This document shows, piece by piece, positions 49,577 to 61,026 of a stretch of DNA of 64,000 nucleotides (its first letter is position 1; each line of letters opens with the position of its first letter). A model generated the notes under the pieces. That model did not search any database, was not told where the DNA came from, and saw only the letters and a list, made by a program, of their open reading frames with translations. Position numbers and translations under genes: made by a program. The stretch covers positions 9,290,388 to 9,354,387 of the forward strand of contig OZ025281.1 of NCBI GenBank assembly GCA_964019165.1, read 5' to 3'. This stretch comes from Mastigias papua. Taxonomy: Eukaryota > Cnidaria > Scyphozoa > Rhizostomeae > Mastigiidae.

Positions 49577-51643
49577 GATATGACTGTGACTGGTCCAGGC
49601 AAATTGCTTGCCTTCCTACTTCCAATACTCACTCACTCACTCAGTCAATCGATCACTCGGTCACTCAGTCAGTCTGGCAATGGGTCTACCACTCGGCCAG
49701 CCCTACCAGTAGGCAACCACTTGGCTGGCCCTACCAGTAGGCCTACCACCGCTCCTGCAACTGTTCTGCCTCTAGTCCTGCCTGCCAATAGGCCTGCTAG
49801 CCTGCTACTTCGCCTGCCAATAGGCCTGCCGATAAGCCTGCTTGCCTGCTCATACACCTGCAGATAGTCCTACCTGCCGATATGACTGTGACTGGTCCAG
49901 GCAAATTGCTTGCCTTCCTACTTCCAATACTGACTCACTCACTCAGACAATCGATCTCTCAGTCACTCAGTCAGTCTGGCAATGGGTCTACCACTCGGCC
50001 AGCCCTACCAGTAGGCAACCACTTGGCTGGCCCTACCAGTAGGCCTACCACCGCTCCTGCAACTGTTCTGCCTCCAGTCATGCCTGCCAATAAGCCTGCT
50101 AGCCTGCTACTGTGCTTGCCAATAGGCCTGCCGATAAGCCTGCTTGCCTGCTCATACACCTGCAAATAGGCCTACCTGCCGATATGACTGTGACTGGTCC
50201 AGCCAAATGGCTTGCCTGCCTGCTTCCAATACTCACTCACTCACTCACTCACTCACTCACTCAGTCACTCGGTCACTCGGTCACTCGGTCACTCAGTCAG
50301 TCTGGCAATAGGACTACCACTTGGCCAGCCCTACCAGTGGCCTACCACTCGGCCAGCCCTACCTGTAGCCTACCACTTGGCTGACCCTACCAGTAAGCCT
50401 ACCACCGCTCCTGCAACTATTCTGCCGCCAGTCCTGCCTGCCAATAGGCTTCTAGCCTGCTACTTTGCCTGCCAATAGGCCTGCCGATAAGCCTGCTTGC
50501 CTGCTCATACACCTGCAAATAGGCCTACCTGCCGATATGACTGTGACTGGTCCAGGCAAATGGCTTGCCTGCCTGCTTCTAATACTCACTCACTCACTCA
50601 CTCACTCACTCACTCACTCACTCAGTCACTCAGTCACTCGGTCACTCGGTCACTCGCTCACTCAGTCAGTCTGGCAATAGGTCTACCACTCGGCCAGCCC
50701 TACCAGTGGTCTACCACTCGGCCAGCCCTACCAGTAGCCTACCACTTGGCTGACCCTACAAGTAGGCCTACCACCGCTCCTGCAACTGTTCTGCCTCCAG
50801 TCCTGCCTGCCACTAAGCCTGCTAGCCTGCTACTTTGCTTGCCAATAGGCCTGCATGCATGCCTGCCGATAAGCCTGCTTGCCTGCTCATACACCTGCAA
50901 ATAGGCCTACCAGCCGATATGACTGTGACTTGTACAGGCAAATGGCTTGCCTGCCTGCTTCCAATACTCACTCACTCACTCACTCACTCACTCACTCACT
51001 CACTCACTCACTCACTCACTCGGTCACTCGGTCACTCGGTCACTCAGTCAGTCTGGCAATAAGTCTACCACTCGGCCAGCCCTACCAGTGGCCTACCACT
51101 CGGCCAACCCTACCAGTAGCCTACAACTTGGATGGCCTTACCAGTAGGCGTACCACTGCTCCTGCAACTGTTCTGCCTCCAGTCCTGCCTGCCAATAGGC
51201 CTGCTAGCCTGCTACTTTGCCTGAAAATAGGCCTGCCGATAAACCTGCTTGCCTGCTCATACACCTGCAAATAGGCCTACCTGCCGATATGACTGTGACT
51301 GGTCCAGGAAAATGGCTTGCCTGCCAGCTTCCAATACTCACTCACTCACTCACTCACTCACTCACTCACTCAGTCACTCGGTCACTCGGTCACTCGGTCA
51401 CTCAGTCAGTCTGGCAATAAGTCTACCACTCGGCCAGCCCTACCAGTGGCCTACCACTCGGCCAACCCTACCAGTAGCCTACAACTTGGATGGCCTTACC
51501 AGTAGGCGTACCACTGCTCCTGCAACTGTTCTGCCTCCAGTCATGCCTGCCAATAAGCCTGCTAGCCTGCTACTGTGCTTGCCAATAGGCCTGCCGATAA
51601 GCCTGCTTGCCTGCTCATACACCTGCAAATAGGCCTACCTGCC
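49577..51643 (+). repeat. Six monomers recombining zeta and tetramer types (302, 302, 353, 382, 370, 358 bp)
   Basis: 49577 and 49879 match 38445 and the left part of 38747. 50181, 50534, 50916 and 51286 match 40035, 40384, 40762 and 41140. The right part of 49879 and of 51286 is replaced by a GTCATGCCTGCC / CTACTGTGCTTGCC type that leads into beta copy 2. The region is a mosaic of blocks seen 10 kb upstream. Confidence 0.78.
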
Positions 51644-54600
51644 GATATGACTGTGACTGGTCCAGGCAAATTGCTTGCCTTCCTACTTCCAATACTCACT
51701 CACTCACTCAGTCACTCGGTCACTCGGTCACTCAGTCAGTCTGGCAATAGGTCTACCACTCGGCTAGCCCTACCAGTAGCCTACGACTTGGCTGGCCCTA
51801 CCAGTAGGCCTACCACCGCTCCTGCAACTGTTCTGCCTCCAGTCCTGCCTGCCAATAAGCCTGCTAGCCTGCTACTGTGCTTGCCAATAGGCCTGCCTGC
51901 CTGCCTGCCGATAAGCCTGCTTGCCTGCTCATACACCTGCAAATAGGCCTACCAGCCGATATGACTGTGACTTGTCCAGGCAAATGGGTTGCCTGCCTGC
52001 TTCCAATACTCACTCACTCACTCACTCACTCACTCACTCACTCAGTCACTCGGTCACTCGGTCACTCGCTCACTCAGTCAGTCTGGCAATAGGTCTACCA
52101 CTCGGCCAGCCCTACCAGTGGCCTACCACTTGGCCAGCCGTACCAGTAGCCTAGCACTTGGCTGGCCCTACCAGTAGGCGTACCACCGCTTCTGCAACCG
52201 TTCTGCATCCAGTCCTGCCTGCCAATAGGCCTGCTAGCCTGCTACTTCGCCTGCCAATAGGCCTGCCGATAAGCCTGCTTGCCTGCTCATACAACTGCAG
52301 ATAGGCCTACCTGCCGATATGACTGTGACTGGTCCAGGCAAATTGCTTGCCTTCCTACTTCCAATACTCACTCACTCACTCAGACAATCGATCTCTCGGT
52401 CACTCAGTCAGTCTGGCAATGGGTCTACCACTCGGCCAGCTCTACCAGTAGGCAACCACTTGGCTGGCCCTACCAGTAGGCCTACCACCGCTCCTGCAAC
52501 TGTTCTGCCTCCAGTCCTGCCTGCCAATAGGCCTGCTAGCCTGCTACTTTGCCTGCCAATAGGCCTGCCTGCATGCCTGCCTGCATGCCTGCCGATAAGC
52601 CTGCTTGGCTGCTCATACACCTGCAGATAGGCCTACCTGCCGATATCACTGTTACTGGTCCACGCAAATGGCTTGCCTGCCTGCTTCCAATACTCACTCA
52701 CTCACTCACTCAGTCACTCGGTCACTCGGTCACTCAGTCAGTCTGGCAATAGGTCTACCACTCGGCCAGCCCTACCAGTAGCCTACCACTTGGCTGGCCC
52801 TACCGGTAGGCCTACCACCGCTCCTGCAACTGTTCTGCCTCCAGTCCTGCCTGCCAATAGGCCTGCTAGCCTGCTACTTTGCCTGCCAATAGGCCTGCCT
52901 GCATGCCTGCCGATAAGCCTGCTTGCCTACTCATACACCTGCAAATAGGCCTACCTGCCGATATGACTGTGACTGGTCCAGGCAAATGGCTTGCCTGCCT
53001 GCCTCCAATACTCACTCACTCACTCAGTCACTCGGTCACTCGGTCACTTAGTCAGTCTGGCAATAGGTCTACCACTCGGCCAGCCCTACCAGTGGTTTTC
53101 CACTGGGCCAGCCCTACCAGTGGTCTACCACTCGGCCAGCCCTACCAGTGGCCTACCACTTGGCCAGCCCTACCAGTAGCCTACCACTTGGCTTGCCCTA
53201 CCAGTAGGCCTACCACAACTCCTGCAACTGTTCTGCCTCCAGTCGTGCCTGCCAATAGGCCTGCTAGCCTGCTACTTTGCCTGCCAATAGGCCTGCCTTC
53301 ATGCCTGCTGATAAGCCTGCTTGCCTGCTCATACACCTGCAAATAGGCCTACCTGCCGATATGACTGTGACTGGTCCAGGCAAATGGCTTGCCTGCCTGC
53401 TTCCAATACTCACTCACTCACTCGGTCACTTAGTCAGTCTGGCAATAGGTCCACCACTCGGCCAGCCCTACCAGTGGCCTACCACTTGGCCAGCCCTACC
53501 AGTAGCCTACCACTTGGCTGGCCCTACCAGTAGGCCTACCACCGCTCCTGCAACTGATCTGCCTCCAGTCGTGCCTGCCAATAGGCCTGCTAGCCTGCTA
53601 CTTTGCCTGCCAATAGGCCTGCCGATAAGCCTGCTTGCCTGCTCATACACCTGCAAATAGGCCTACCTGCCGATATGACTGTGACTGGTCCAGGCAAATG
53701 GCTTGCCTGCCTGCCTCCAATACTCACTCACTCACTCAGTCACTCGGTCACTCGGTCACTCAGTCAGTCTGGCAATAGGTCTACCACTCGGCCAGCCCTA
53801 CCAGTGGCCTACCACTTGGCCAGCCCTACGAGTAGCTTACCACTTGGCTGGCCCTACCAGTAGGCCTACCACCGCTCCTGCCACTGTTCTGCCTCCAGTC
53901 CTGAATGCCAATAGGCCTGCTAGCCTGTTACTTTGCCTGCAAATAGGCCTGCCTGCATGCCTGCCGATAACCCTGCTTGCCTGCCCATACACCTGGAAAT
54001 AGGCCTACCTGCCGGTATGACTGTGACTGGTCCAGGCAAATGGCTTGCCTGCCTGCCTCCAATACTCACTCACTCACTCAATCACTCGGTCACTCGGTCA
54101 CTCAGTCAGTCTGGCAATAGGTCTACCACTCGGCCAGCCCTACCAGTAGCCTACGACTTGGCTGGACCTACCAGTAGGCCTACCACCGCTCCTGCAACTG
54201 TTCTGCTTCCAGTCCTGCCTGCCAATAGGCCTGCTAGCCTGCTACTTTGCTTGCCAATAGGCCTGCCGATAAGCCTGCTTGCCTGCTCATACACCTGCAA
54301 ATAGGCCTACCTGCCGATATGACTGTGACTGGTCCAGGCAAATGGCTTGCCTGCCTGCTTCCAATACTCACTCACTCACTCACTCAGTCACTCGGTCACT
54401 CGGTCACTCGGTCACTCAGTCAGTCTGGCAATAGGACTACCACTTGGCCAGCCCTACCAGTGGCCTACCACTCGGCCAGCCCTACCTGTAGCCTACCACT
54501 TGGCTGACCCTACCAGTAAGCCTACCACCGCTCCTGCAACTATTCTGCCGCCAGTCTTGCCTGCCAATAGGCTTCTAGCCTGCTACTTTGCCTGCCAATA

Positions 54601-57600
54601 GGCCTGCCGATAAGCCTGCTTGCCTGCTCATACACCTGCAAGTAGGCCTACCTGCCGAAATGACTGTGACTGGTCCACGCAAATGGCTTGCCTGCCTGCT
54701 TCCAATACTCACTCACTCACTCAATCACTCGGTCACTCGGCCGCTCAGTCAGTCTGGACATAGATCTACCACTCGGCCAGCTCTACCAGTAGCCTACCAC
54801 TTGGCTGGCCCATCCAGTAGGCCTACCACCGCTCTTGCAACTGTTCTGCCTCCAGTCCTGCCTGCCAATAGGCCTGCTAGCCTGCTACTTTGCCTGCCAA
54901 TAGGCCTGCCTGCATGCCTGCCGATAAGCCTGCTTGCCTGCTCATACACCTGCAAATAGGCCTACCTGCCGATATGATTGTGACTGGTCCTGGCAAGTGG
55001 GTTGCCTGCCTGCTTCCAATACTCACTCACTCACTCACTCACTCACTCACTCACTCACTCAGTCACTCGGTCGCTCGGTCACTCAGTCAGTCTGGCAATA
55101 AGTCTACCACTCGGCCAGCCTTACAAGTGGCCTACCACTCGGCCAGCCCTACCAGTAGCCTACCACTTGTCTGGCCCTACCAGTAGGCGTACCACCGCTC
55201 CTGCAACTGTTCTGCCTCCAGTCCTGCCTGCCAATAGGCCTGCTAGCCTGCTACTTTGCCTGCCAATAGGCCTGCCGATAAGCCTGCTTGCCTGCTCATA
55301 CACCTGCAAATAGGCCTACCTGCCGATATGACTGTGACTGGTCCAGGCAAATGGCTTGCCTGCCTGCTTCCAATACTCACTCACTCACTCACTCACTCAC
55401 TCACTCAGTCACTCAGTCACTCGGTCACTCGGTCACTCGCTCACTCAGTCAGTCTGGCAATAGGTCTACCACTCGGCCAGCCCTACCAGTGGCCTACCAC
55501 TTGGCTGACCCTACCAGTAAGCCTACCACCGCTCCTGCACCTATTCTGCCGCCAGTCCTGCCTGCCAATAGGCTTCTATCCTGCTACTTTGCCTGCCAAT
55601 AGGCCTGCCGATAAGCCTGCTTGCCTGCTCATACACCTGCAAATAGGCCTACCTGCCGATATGACTGTGACTGGTCCAGGCAAATGGCTTGCCTGCCTGC
55701 TTCCAATACTCACTCACTCACTCACTCACTCACTCACTCAGTCACTCAGTCACTCGGTCACTCGGTCACTCGCTCACTTAGTCAGTCTGGCAATAGGTCT
55801 ACCACTCGGCCAGCCCTACCAGTGGTCTACCACTCGGCCAGCTCTACAAGTAGCCTACCACTTGGCTGGCCCTACCAGTAGGCCTACCACCGTTCTTGCA
55901 ACTGTTCTGCCTCCAGTCCTGCCTGCCAATAGGCCTGCTAGCCTGCTACTTTGCCTGCCAATAGGCCTGCCTGCATGCCTGCCGATAAGCCTGCTTGCCT
56001 GCTCATACACCTGCAAATAGGCCTACCTGCCGATATGATTGTGACTGGTCCAGGCAAATGGCTTGCCTGCCTGCTTCCAATACTCACTCACTCACTCACT
56101 CAGTCACTCGGTCACTCGGTCACTCAGTCAGTCTGGCAATAGGTCTACCACTCGGCCAGCCCTACCAGTAGCCTACCACTTGGCTGGCCCTACCAGTAGG
56201 CCTACCACCGCTCCTGCAACTGTTCTGCCTCCAGTCCTGCCTGCCACTAAGCCTGCTAGCCTGCTACTTTGCTTGCCAATAGGCCTGCATGCATGCCTGC
56301 CGATAAGCCTGCTTGCCTGCTCATACACCTGCAAATAGGCCTACCAGCCGATATGATTGTGACTGGTCCAGGCAAATGGCTTGCCTGCCTGCTTCCAATA
56401 CTCACTCACTCACTCACTCACTCACTCAGTCACTCGGTCACTCGGTCACTCGCTCACTCAGTCAGTCTGGCAATAGGTCTGCCACTCGGCCAGCCCTAGC
56501 AGTAGCCTACCACTTGGCCAGCCCTACCAGTAGCCTACCACTTGCCTGGCCCTACCAGTAGGCCTACCACCGCTCCTGCAACTGTTCTGAGTCCACTCTT
56601 GCCTGCCAATAAGCCTACTAGACTGCTACGTCGCCTACCAATAGGCCTGCCAGCCTGCCACTTTGCCTGCCACTATGCCTGCCAAAGGCCTGCCAATAAG
56701 CCTGCTTGCCTGCTCATACACCTGCAAATAGGCCTACCTGCCGATATGACTGTGACTGGTCCAGGCAAATGGCTTGCCTGCCTGCTTCCAATACTCACTC
56801 ACTCACTCAATCACTCGGTCACTCGGCCGCTCAGTCAATCTGGACATAGATCTACCACTCGGCCAGCTCTACCAGTACCCTACCACTTGGCAGGCCCTAC
56901 CAGTAGGCCTTCCACCGCTCTTGCAACTGTTCTGCTTCCAGTCCTGCCTGCCAATAGGCCTGCTAGCCTGCTACTCTTCCTGCCAATAGGCCTGCCTGCA
57001 TGCCTGCCGATTAGCCTGCTTGCCTGCTCATACACTTGCAAATAGGCCTACCTGCCGATATGATTGTGACTGGTACAGGCAAATGGCTTGCCTGCCTGCT
57101 TCCAATACTCATTCACTCACTCACTCAGTCACTCGGTCACTCGGTCACTCAGTCAGTCTGGCAATAGGTCTACCACTCGGCCAGCTCTACCAGTACCCTA
57201 CCACTTGGCTGGCCCTACCAGTAGGCCTACCACCGCTCTTGCAACTGTTCTGCTTGCAGTCCTGCCTGCCAATAGGCCTGCTAGCCTGCTACTTTGCCTG
57301 CCAATAGGCCTGCCTGCATGCCTGCCGATAAGCCTGCTTGCCTGCTCATACACCTGCAAATAGGCCTAGCTGCCGATATGATTGTGACTGGTCCAGGCAA
57401 ATGGCTTGCCTGCCTGCTTCCAATACTCACTCACTCACTCACTCACTCACTCACTCACTCACTCACTCACTCACTCACTCAGTCACTCGCTCACTCGCTC
57501 ACTCGCTCACTCAGTCAGTCTGTCAATAGGTCTACCACTTGGCCAGCCCTACCAGTGGCCTACCACATGGCCAGCCCTACCAGTAGCCTACCACTTGGCT

Positions 57601-57752
57601 GGCCCTACCAGTAGGCGTACCACCGCTCCTGCAACTGTTCTGCCTCCATTCCTGCCTGCCAATAGGCCTGCTAGCCTGCTACTTCGCCTGCCAATAGGCC
57701 TGCCGATAAGCCTGCTTGCCTGCTCATACACCTGCAAATAGGCCTACCTGCC
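51644..57752 (+). repeat. Higher-order block beta, copy 2 (18 monomers, 6109 bp)
   Basis: Spacings are 314, 358, 326, 318, 398, 314, 342, 302, 341, 314, 354, 333, 374, 318, 393, 314, 318 and 378. Differences from copy 1 are mostly tract-length changes of 4, 8 or 24 bp and scattered substitutions. Similarity begins near 51540, within the preceding monomer, and ends near 57600, where copy 1 switches to the GACCCTACCAGTAAGCC type. Confidence 0.9.
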
Positions 57753-58055
57753 GATATGACTGTGACTGGTCCAGGCAAATTTGCTTGCCTTCCTACTTCC
57801 AATACTCACTCACTCACTCAGTCAATCGATCACTCGGTCACTCAGTCAGTCTGGCAATGGGTCTACCACTCGGCCAGCCCTACCAGTAGGCAACCACTTG
57901 GCTGGCCCTACCAGTAGGCCTACCACCGCTCCTGCAACTGTTCTGCCTCCAGTCCTGCCTGCCAATAGGCCTGCTAGCCTGCTACTTTGCCTGCCAATAG
58001 GCCTGCCGATAAGCCTGCTTGCCTGCTCATACACCTGCAAATAGGCCTACCTGCC
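57753..58055 (+). repeat. Single CCTTCCTACTTCC-type monomer with a one-base gain (303 bp)
   Basis: It matches 49577 and 63533 (302 bp) except for an extra T in GGCAAATTTGC near 57780. It is the last regular monomer before the diverged island. Confidence 0.75.
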
Positions 58056-58456
58056 GATATGACTGTGACTGGTCCAGGCAAATGGCTTGCCTGCCTGCTT
58101 CCAATACTCACTCACTCACTCACTCACTCACTCACTCACTCACTCACTCACTCACTTACTCACACAGCCAGTCAGTCAGTTTGGCACTAGGTCTACCACT
58201 CGGCCAGCCCTACCAGCAGCCTACCACTTGGCTGGCCCTACCAAAAGGCCTACCACCGGTCCTGCAACTGTTCTGCCTCCAGACTTGCCTGCCAATAGGC
58301 CTGCTAGCTTCCCAGTTTGCCTGCCACTATGCCTGGCAATAAGCCTGCCCGCCTGCTAATAGGTCTGCTTGCCTTCTCATGCACCTGCAAATAGACCTAC
58401 CTGCGGATATGATTGTGACTGGTCCAGCCAAATGGCTTGCCTGCCTCTTTCCAATA

Positions 58457-58481
58457 GGGCTAGCATTTGGCCTGCCACCCA
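58457..58481 (+). repeat. 25-bp module, diverged form 1
   Basis: Same position and length as the alpha module but reading GGGCTAGCATTTGG then CCTGCCACCCA. It is the only place, apart from 59480, where the module occurs outside the alpha blocks. Confidence 0.82.
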
Positions 58482-59479
58482 CTCACTCACTCACTCACTC
58501 ACTCACTCACTCACTCAGTCAGTCAATCTGGCAATAGGTCTACCACTTGGACAGCCCTATCAGTAGTCTACCAATTGGCTGGCCCTACAAGGAGGCCTAC
58601 CACCGGTCCTGCCACTGTTCTGCCTCCAGTCCTGCCTGCCAATAGGCCTGCTAGCCTGCCACATTGCCTTCCACCATGCCTGCTAATAGGCCTGCAAGCC
58701 TGCCGATAAGCCTGGTTGCCTGCTCATACACATGCAAATAGGACTACCTGCCGATATGACTGTGACTGGTCCAGCCAAATGGCTTGCCTGCCTGCTTCCA
58801 ATACTCACTCAATCACTCACTCACTCACTCACTCACTCAGTCAGTCAGTCAGTCAGTCTGGCAATAGGTCAACCACTCGGCCAGCCCTACCAGTAGGCTA
58901 CCACTTGGCTGGCCCTACCAGTAGGCCTACCACCGGTCCTGCAACTGTTCTGCCTCCAGTCCTGCCTGCCAATAGGCCTACTAGCCTGCCACTTTGCCTG
59001 CCACTATGCCTGCCAATAGGGCTGCCAATTGGCCTGCCAATAGGCCTGCAAATAGGCCTGCCAATAGGCCTGCCAATAAGCCTGCTTGCCTGCTCATACA
59101 CCTGCAATTAGGCCTACCTGCCGATATGACTGTGACTGGTCCAGCCAAATGGTTTGTCTGCCTGCTTCCAATCCTCACTCACTCACTCACACAGTCAGTC
59201 AGTCTGGCAATAGGCCAACCACTCGGCGAGCCCTACCAGTAGCCTACCACTCGGCTGGCCCTACCAGTAGGTCTACCACCGGTCCTGCAACTGTTCTGCC
59301 TCCAGTCCTGCCTGCCAATAGGCCTGCTAGCCTGCCACTTTGTCTGCCACTATGCCTGCCAATAAGCCTGCCCGCCTGCCAATTGGTCTGCTTGCCTGCT
59401 AATGCACCTGCAAATAGGCCTACCTGCTGATATGACTGTGACTGGTCCGGCAAAAGTGCTTGCCTGCCTGCTTCCAATC

Positions 59480-59504
59480 GGGCTAGCATTTGGCCTGCCG
59501 CCCA
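59480..59504 (+). repeat. 25-bp module, diverged form 2
   Basis: Reads GGGCTAGCATTTGG then CCTGCCGCCCA, after CCAATC. It differs from the 58457 copy by one base (CCGCCCA against CCACCCA), while both differ from the alpha form at several bases. Confidence 0.82.
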
Positions 59505-59739
59505 CTCACTCATTCACTCACTCACTCAGTCAGTCTGGCAATAGGTCTACCACTCGGCCAGCCCTACCAGTAGTCTGCCACTTGGCTGGCCCTACCAGGA
59601 GGCCCACCACCGGTCCTGCAACTGGTCTGCATCCAGTCCTGCCTGCCAATAGGCCTGCTAGCCTGCTACTTCGCCTGCCAATAGGCCTGCCGATAAGCCT
59701 GCTTGCCTGCTCATACACCTGCAGATAGTCCTACCTGCC

Positions 59740-61026
59740 GATATGACTGTGACTGGTCCAGGCAAATTGCTTGCCTTCCTACTTCCAATACTCACTCACT
59801 CACTCAGACAATCGATCTCTCAGTCACTCAGTCAGTCTGGCAATGGGTCTACCACTCGGCCAGCCCTACCAGTAGGCAACCACTTGGCTGGCCCTACCAG
59901 TAGGCCTACCACCACTCCTGCAACTGTTCTGCCTCCAGTCCTGCCTGCCAATAGGCCTGCTAGCCTGCTACTTTGCCTGCCAATAGGCCTGCCTGCATGC
60001 CTGCCGATAAGCCTGCTTGCCTGCTCATACACCTGCAAATAGGCCTACCTGCCGATATGACTGTCACTGGTCCAGGCAAATGGCTTGCCTGCCTGCCTCC
60101 AATACTCACTCACTCACTCAGTCACTCGGTCACTCGGTCACTTAGTCAGTCTGGCAATAGGTCTACCACTCGGCCAGCCCTACCAGTGGTCTTCCACTGG
60201 GCCAGCCCTACCAGTGGTTTACCACTCGGCCAGCCCTACCTGTGGCCTACCACTTGGCCAGACCTACCAGTAGCCTACCACTTGGCTGGCCCTACCAGTA
60301 GGCCTACCACCGCTCCTGCAACTGTTCTGCCTCCAGTCCTGAATGCCAATAGGCCTGCTAGCCTGTTACTTTGCCTGCAAATAGGCCTGCCTGCATGCCT
60401 GCCGATAACCCTGCTTGCCTGCTCATACACCTGGAAATAGGCCTACCTGCCGATATGACTGTGACTGGTCCAGGCAAATGGCTTGCCTGCCTGCTTCCAA
60501 TACTCACTCACTCACTCAGTCACTCGGTCACTCGGTCACTCAGTCAGTCTGGCAATAGGTCTACCACTCGGCCAGACCTACCAGTGGCCTACCACTTGGC
60601 CAGCCCTACCAGTAGGCCTACCACCGCTCCTGCAACTGATCTGCCTCCAGTCGTGCCTGCCACTAGGCCTGCTAGCGTTCTACTTTGCCTGCCACTAGGC
60701 CTGCCGATAAGCCTGCTTGCCTGCTCATACACCTGCAAATAGGCCTACCTGCCGATATGACTGTGACTGGTCCAGGCAAATGGCTTGCCTGCCTGCCTCC
60801 AATACTCACTCACTCACTCAGTCACTCGGTCACTCGGTCACTCAGTCAGTCTGGCAATAGGTCTACCACTCGGCCAGCCCTAGCAGTAGGCCTACCACCG
60901 CTCCTGCAACTATTCTGCCGCCAGTCCTGCCTGCCAATAGGCTTCTAGCCTGCTACTTTGCCTGCCAATAGGCCTGCCGATAAGCCTGCTTGCCTGCTCA
61001 TACACCTGCAAATAGGCCTACCTGCC
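59740..61026 (+). repeat. Four-monomer block zeta, copy 2 (314, 398, 302, 273 bp)
   Basis: Matches 38747-40034 at an offset of 20993. The right part of the last monomer changes to the ATTCTGCCGCCAGTCC / GGCTTCTAGCC type near 60911, whereas copy 1 keeps CTGTTCTGCCTCC, so a breakpoint lies in the spacer. Confidence 0.85.

Larger units (their letters stand above)
58056..59739 (+). repeat. Island of diverged monomers (350, 347, 370, 306, 311 bp)
   Basis: These monomers keep the module order but carry many states not seen elsewhere: CACACAGCCAGTCAGTC and TTTGGCACTAGG near 58160-58190, CCTACCAAAAGGCC, CACCGGTCCTGC in place of CACCGCTCCTGC, CATGCACCTGC, ACCTGCGGATATG, and a run of CCAATAGGCCTG segments near 59005-59085. 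Two contain the 25-bp module. The GGTCCAGCC state after the anchor is frequent here and rare elsewhere. They may be older monomers or a captured piece from another array of the same family. Confidence 0.82.

Noticed and set aside
55256..56020. Open reading frame of 254 codons, plus strand, as a possible repetitive protein
   Set aside because: It spans two monomers and starts at TTG in an ordinary CAATAGGC module. It ends at the TAG in TGCAAATAGGCC that ends most other frames, and the matching monomers elsewhere are interrupted or read in another frame. No composition change, splice-site context or regulatory sequence accompanies it.
58898..59178. Minus-strand open frames of 62-89 codons with arginine/glycine-rich peptides such as GRPIGRQSSRLAGLLAG
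   Set aside because: They are the complement of the GCCT-register module and recur wherever it does. Homologous monomers break them, and there is no sign of a start context.
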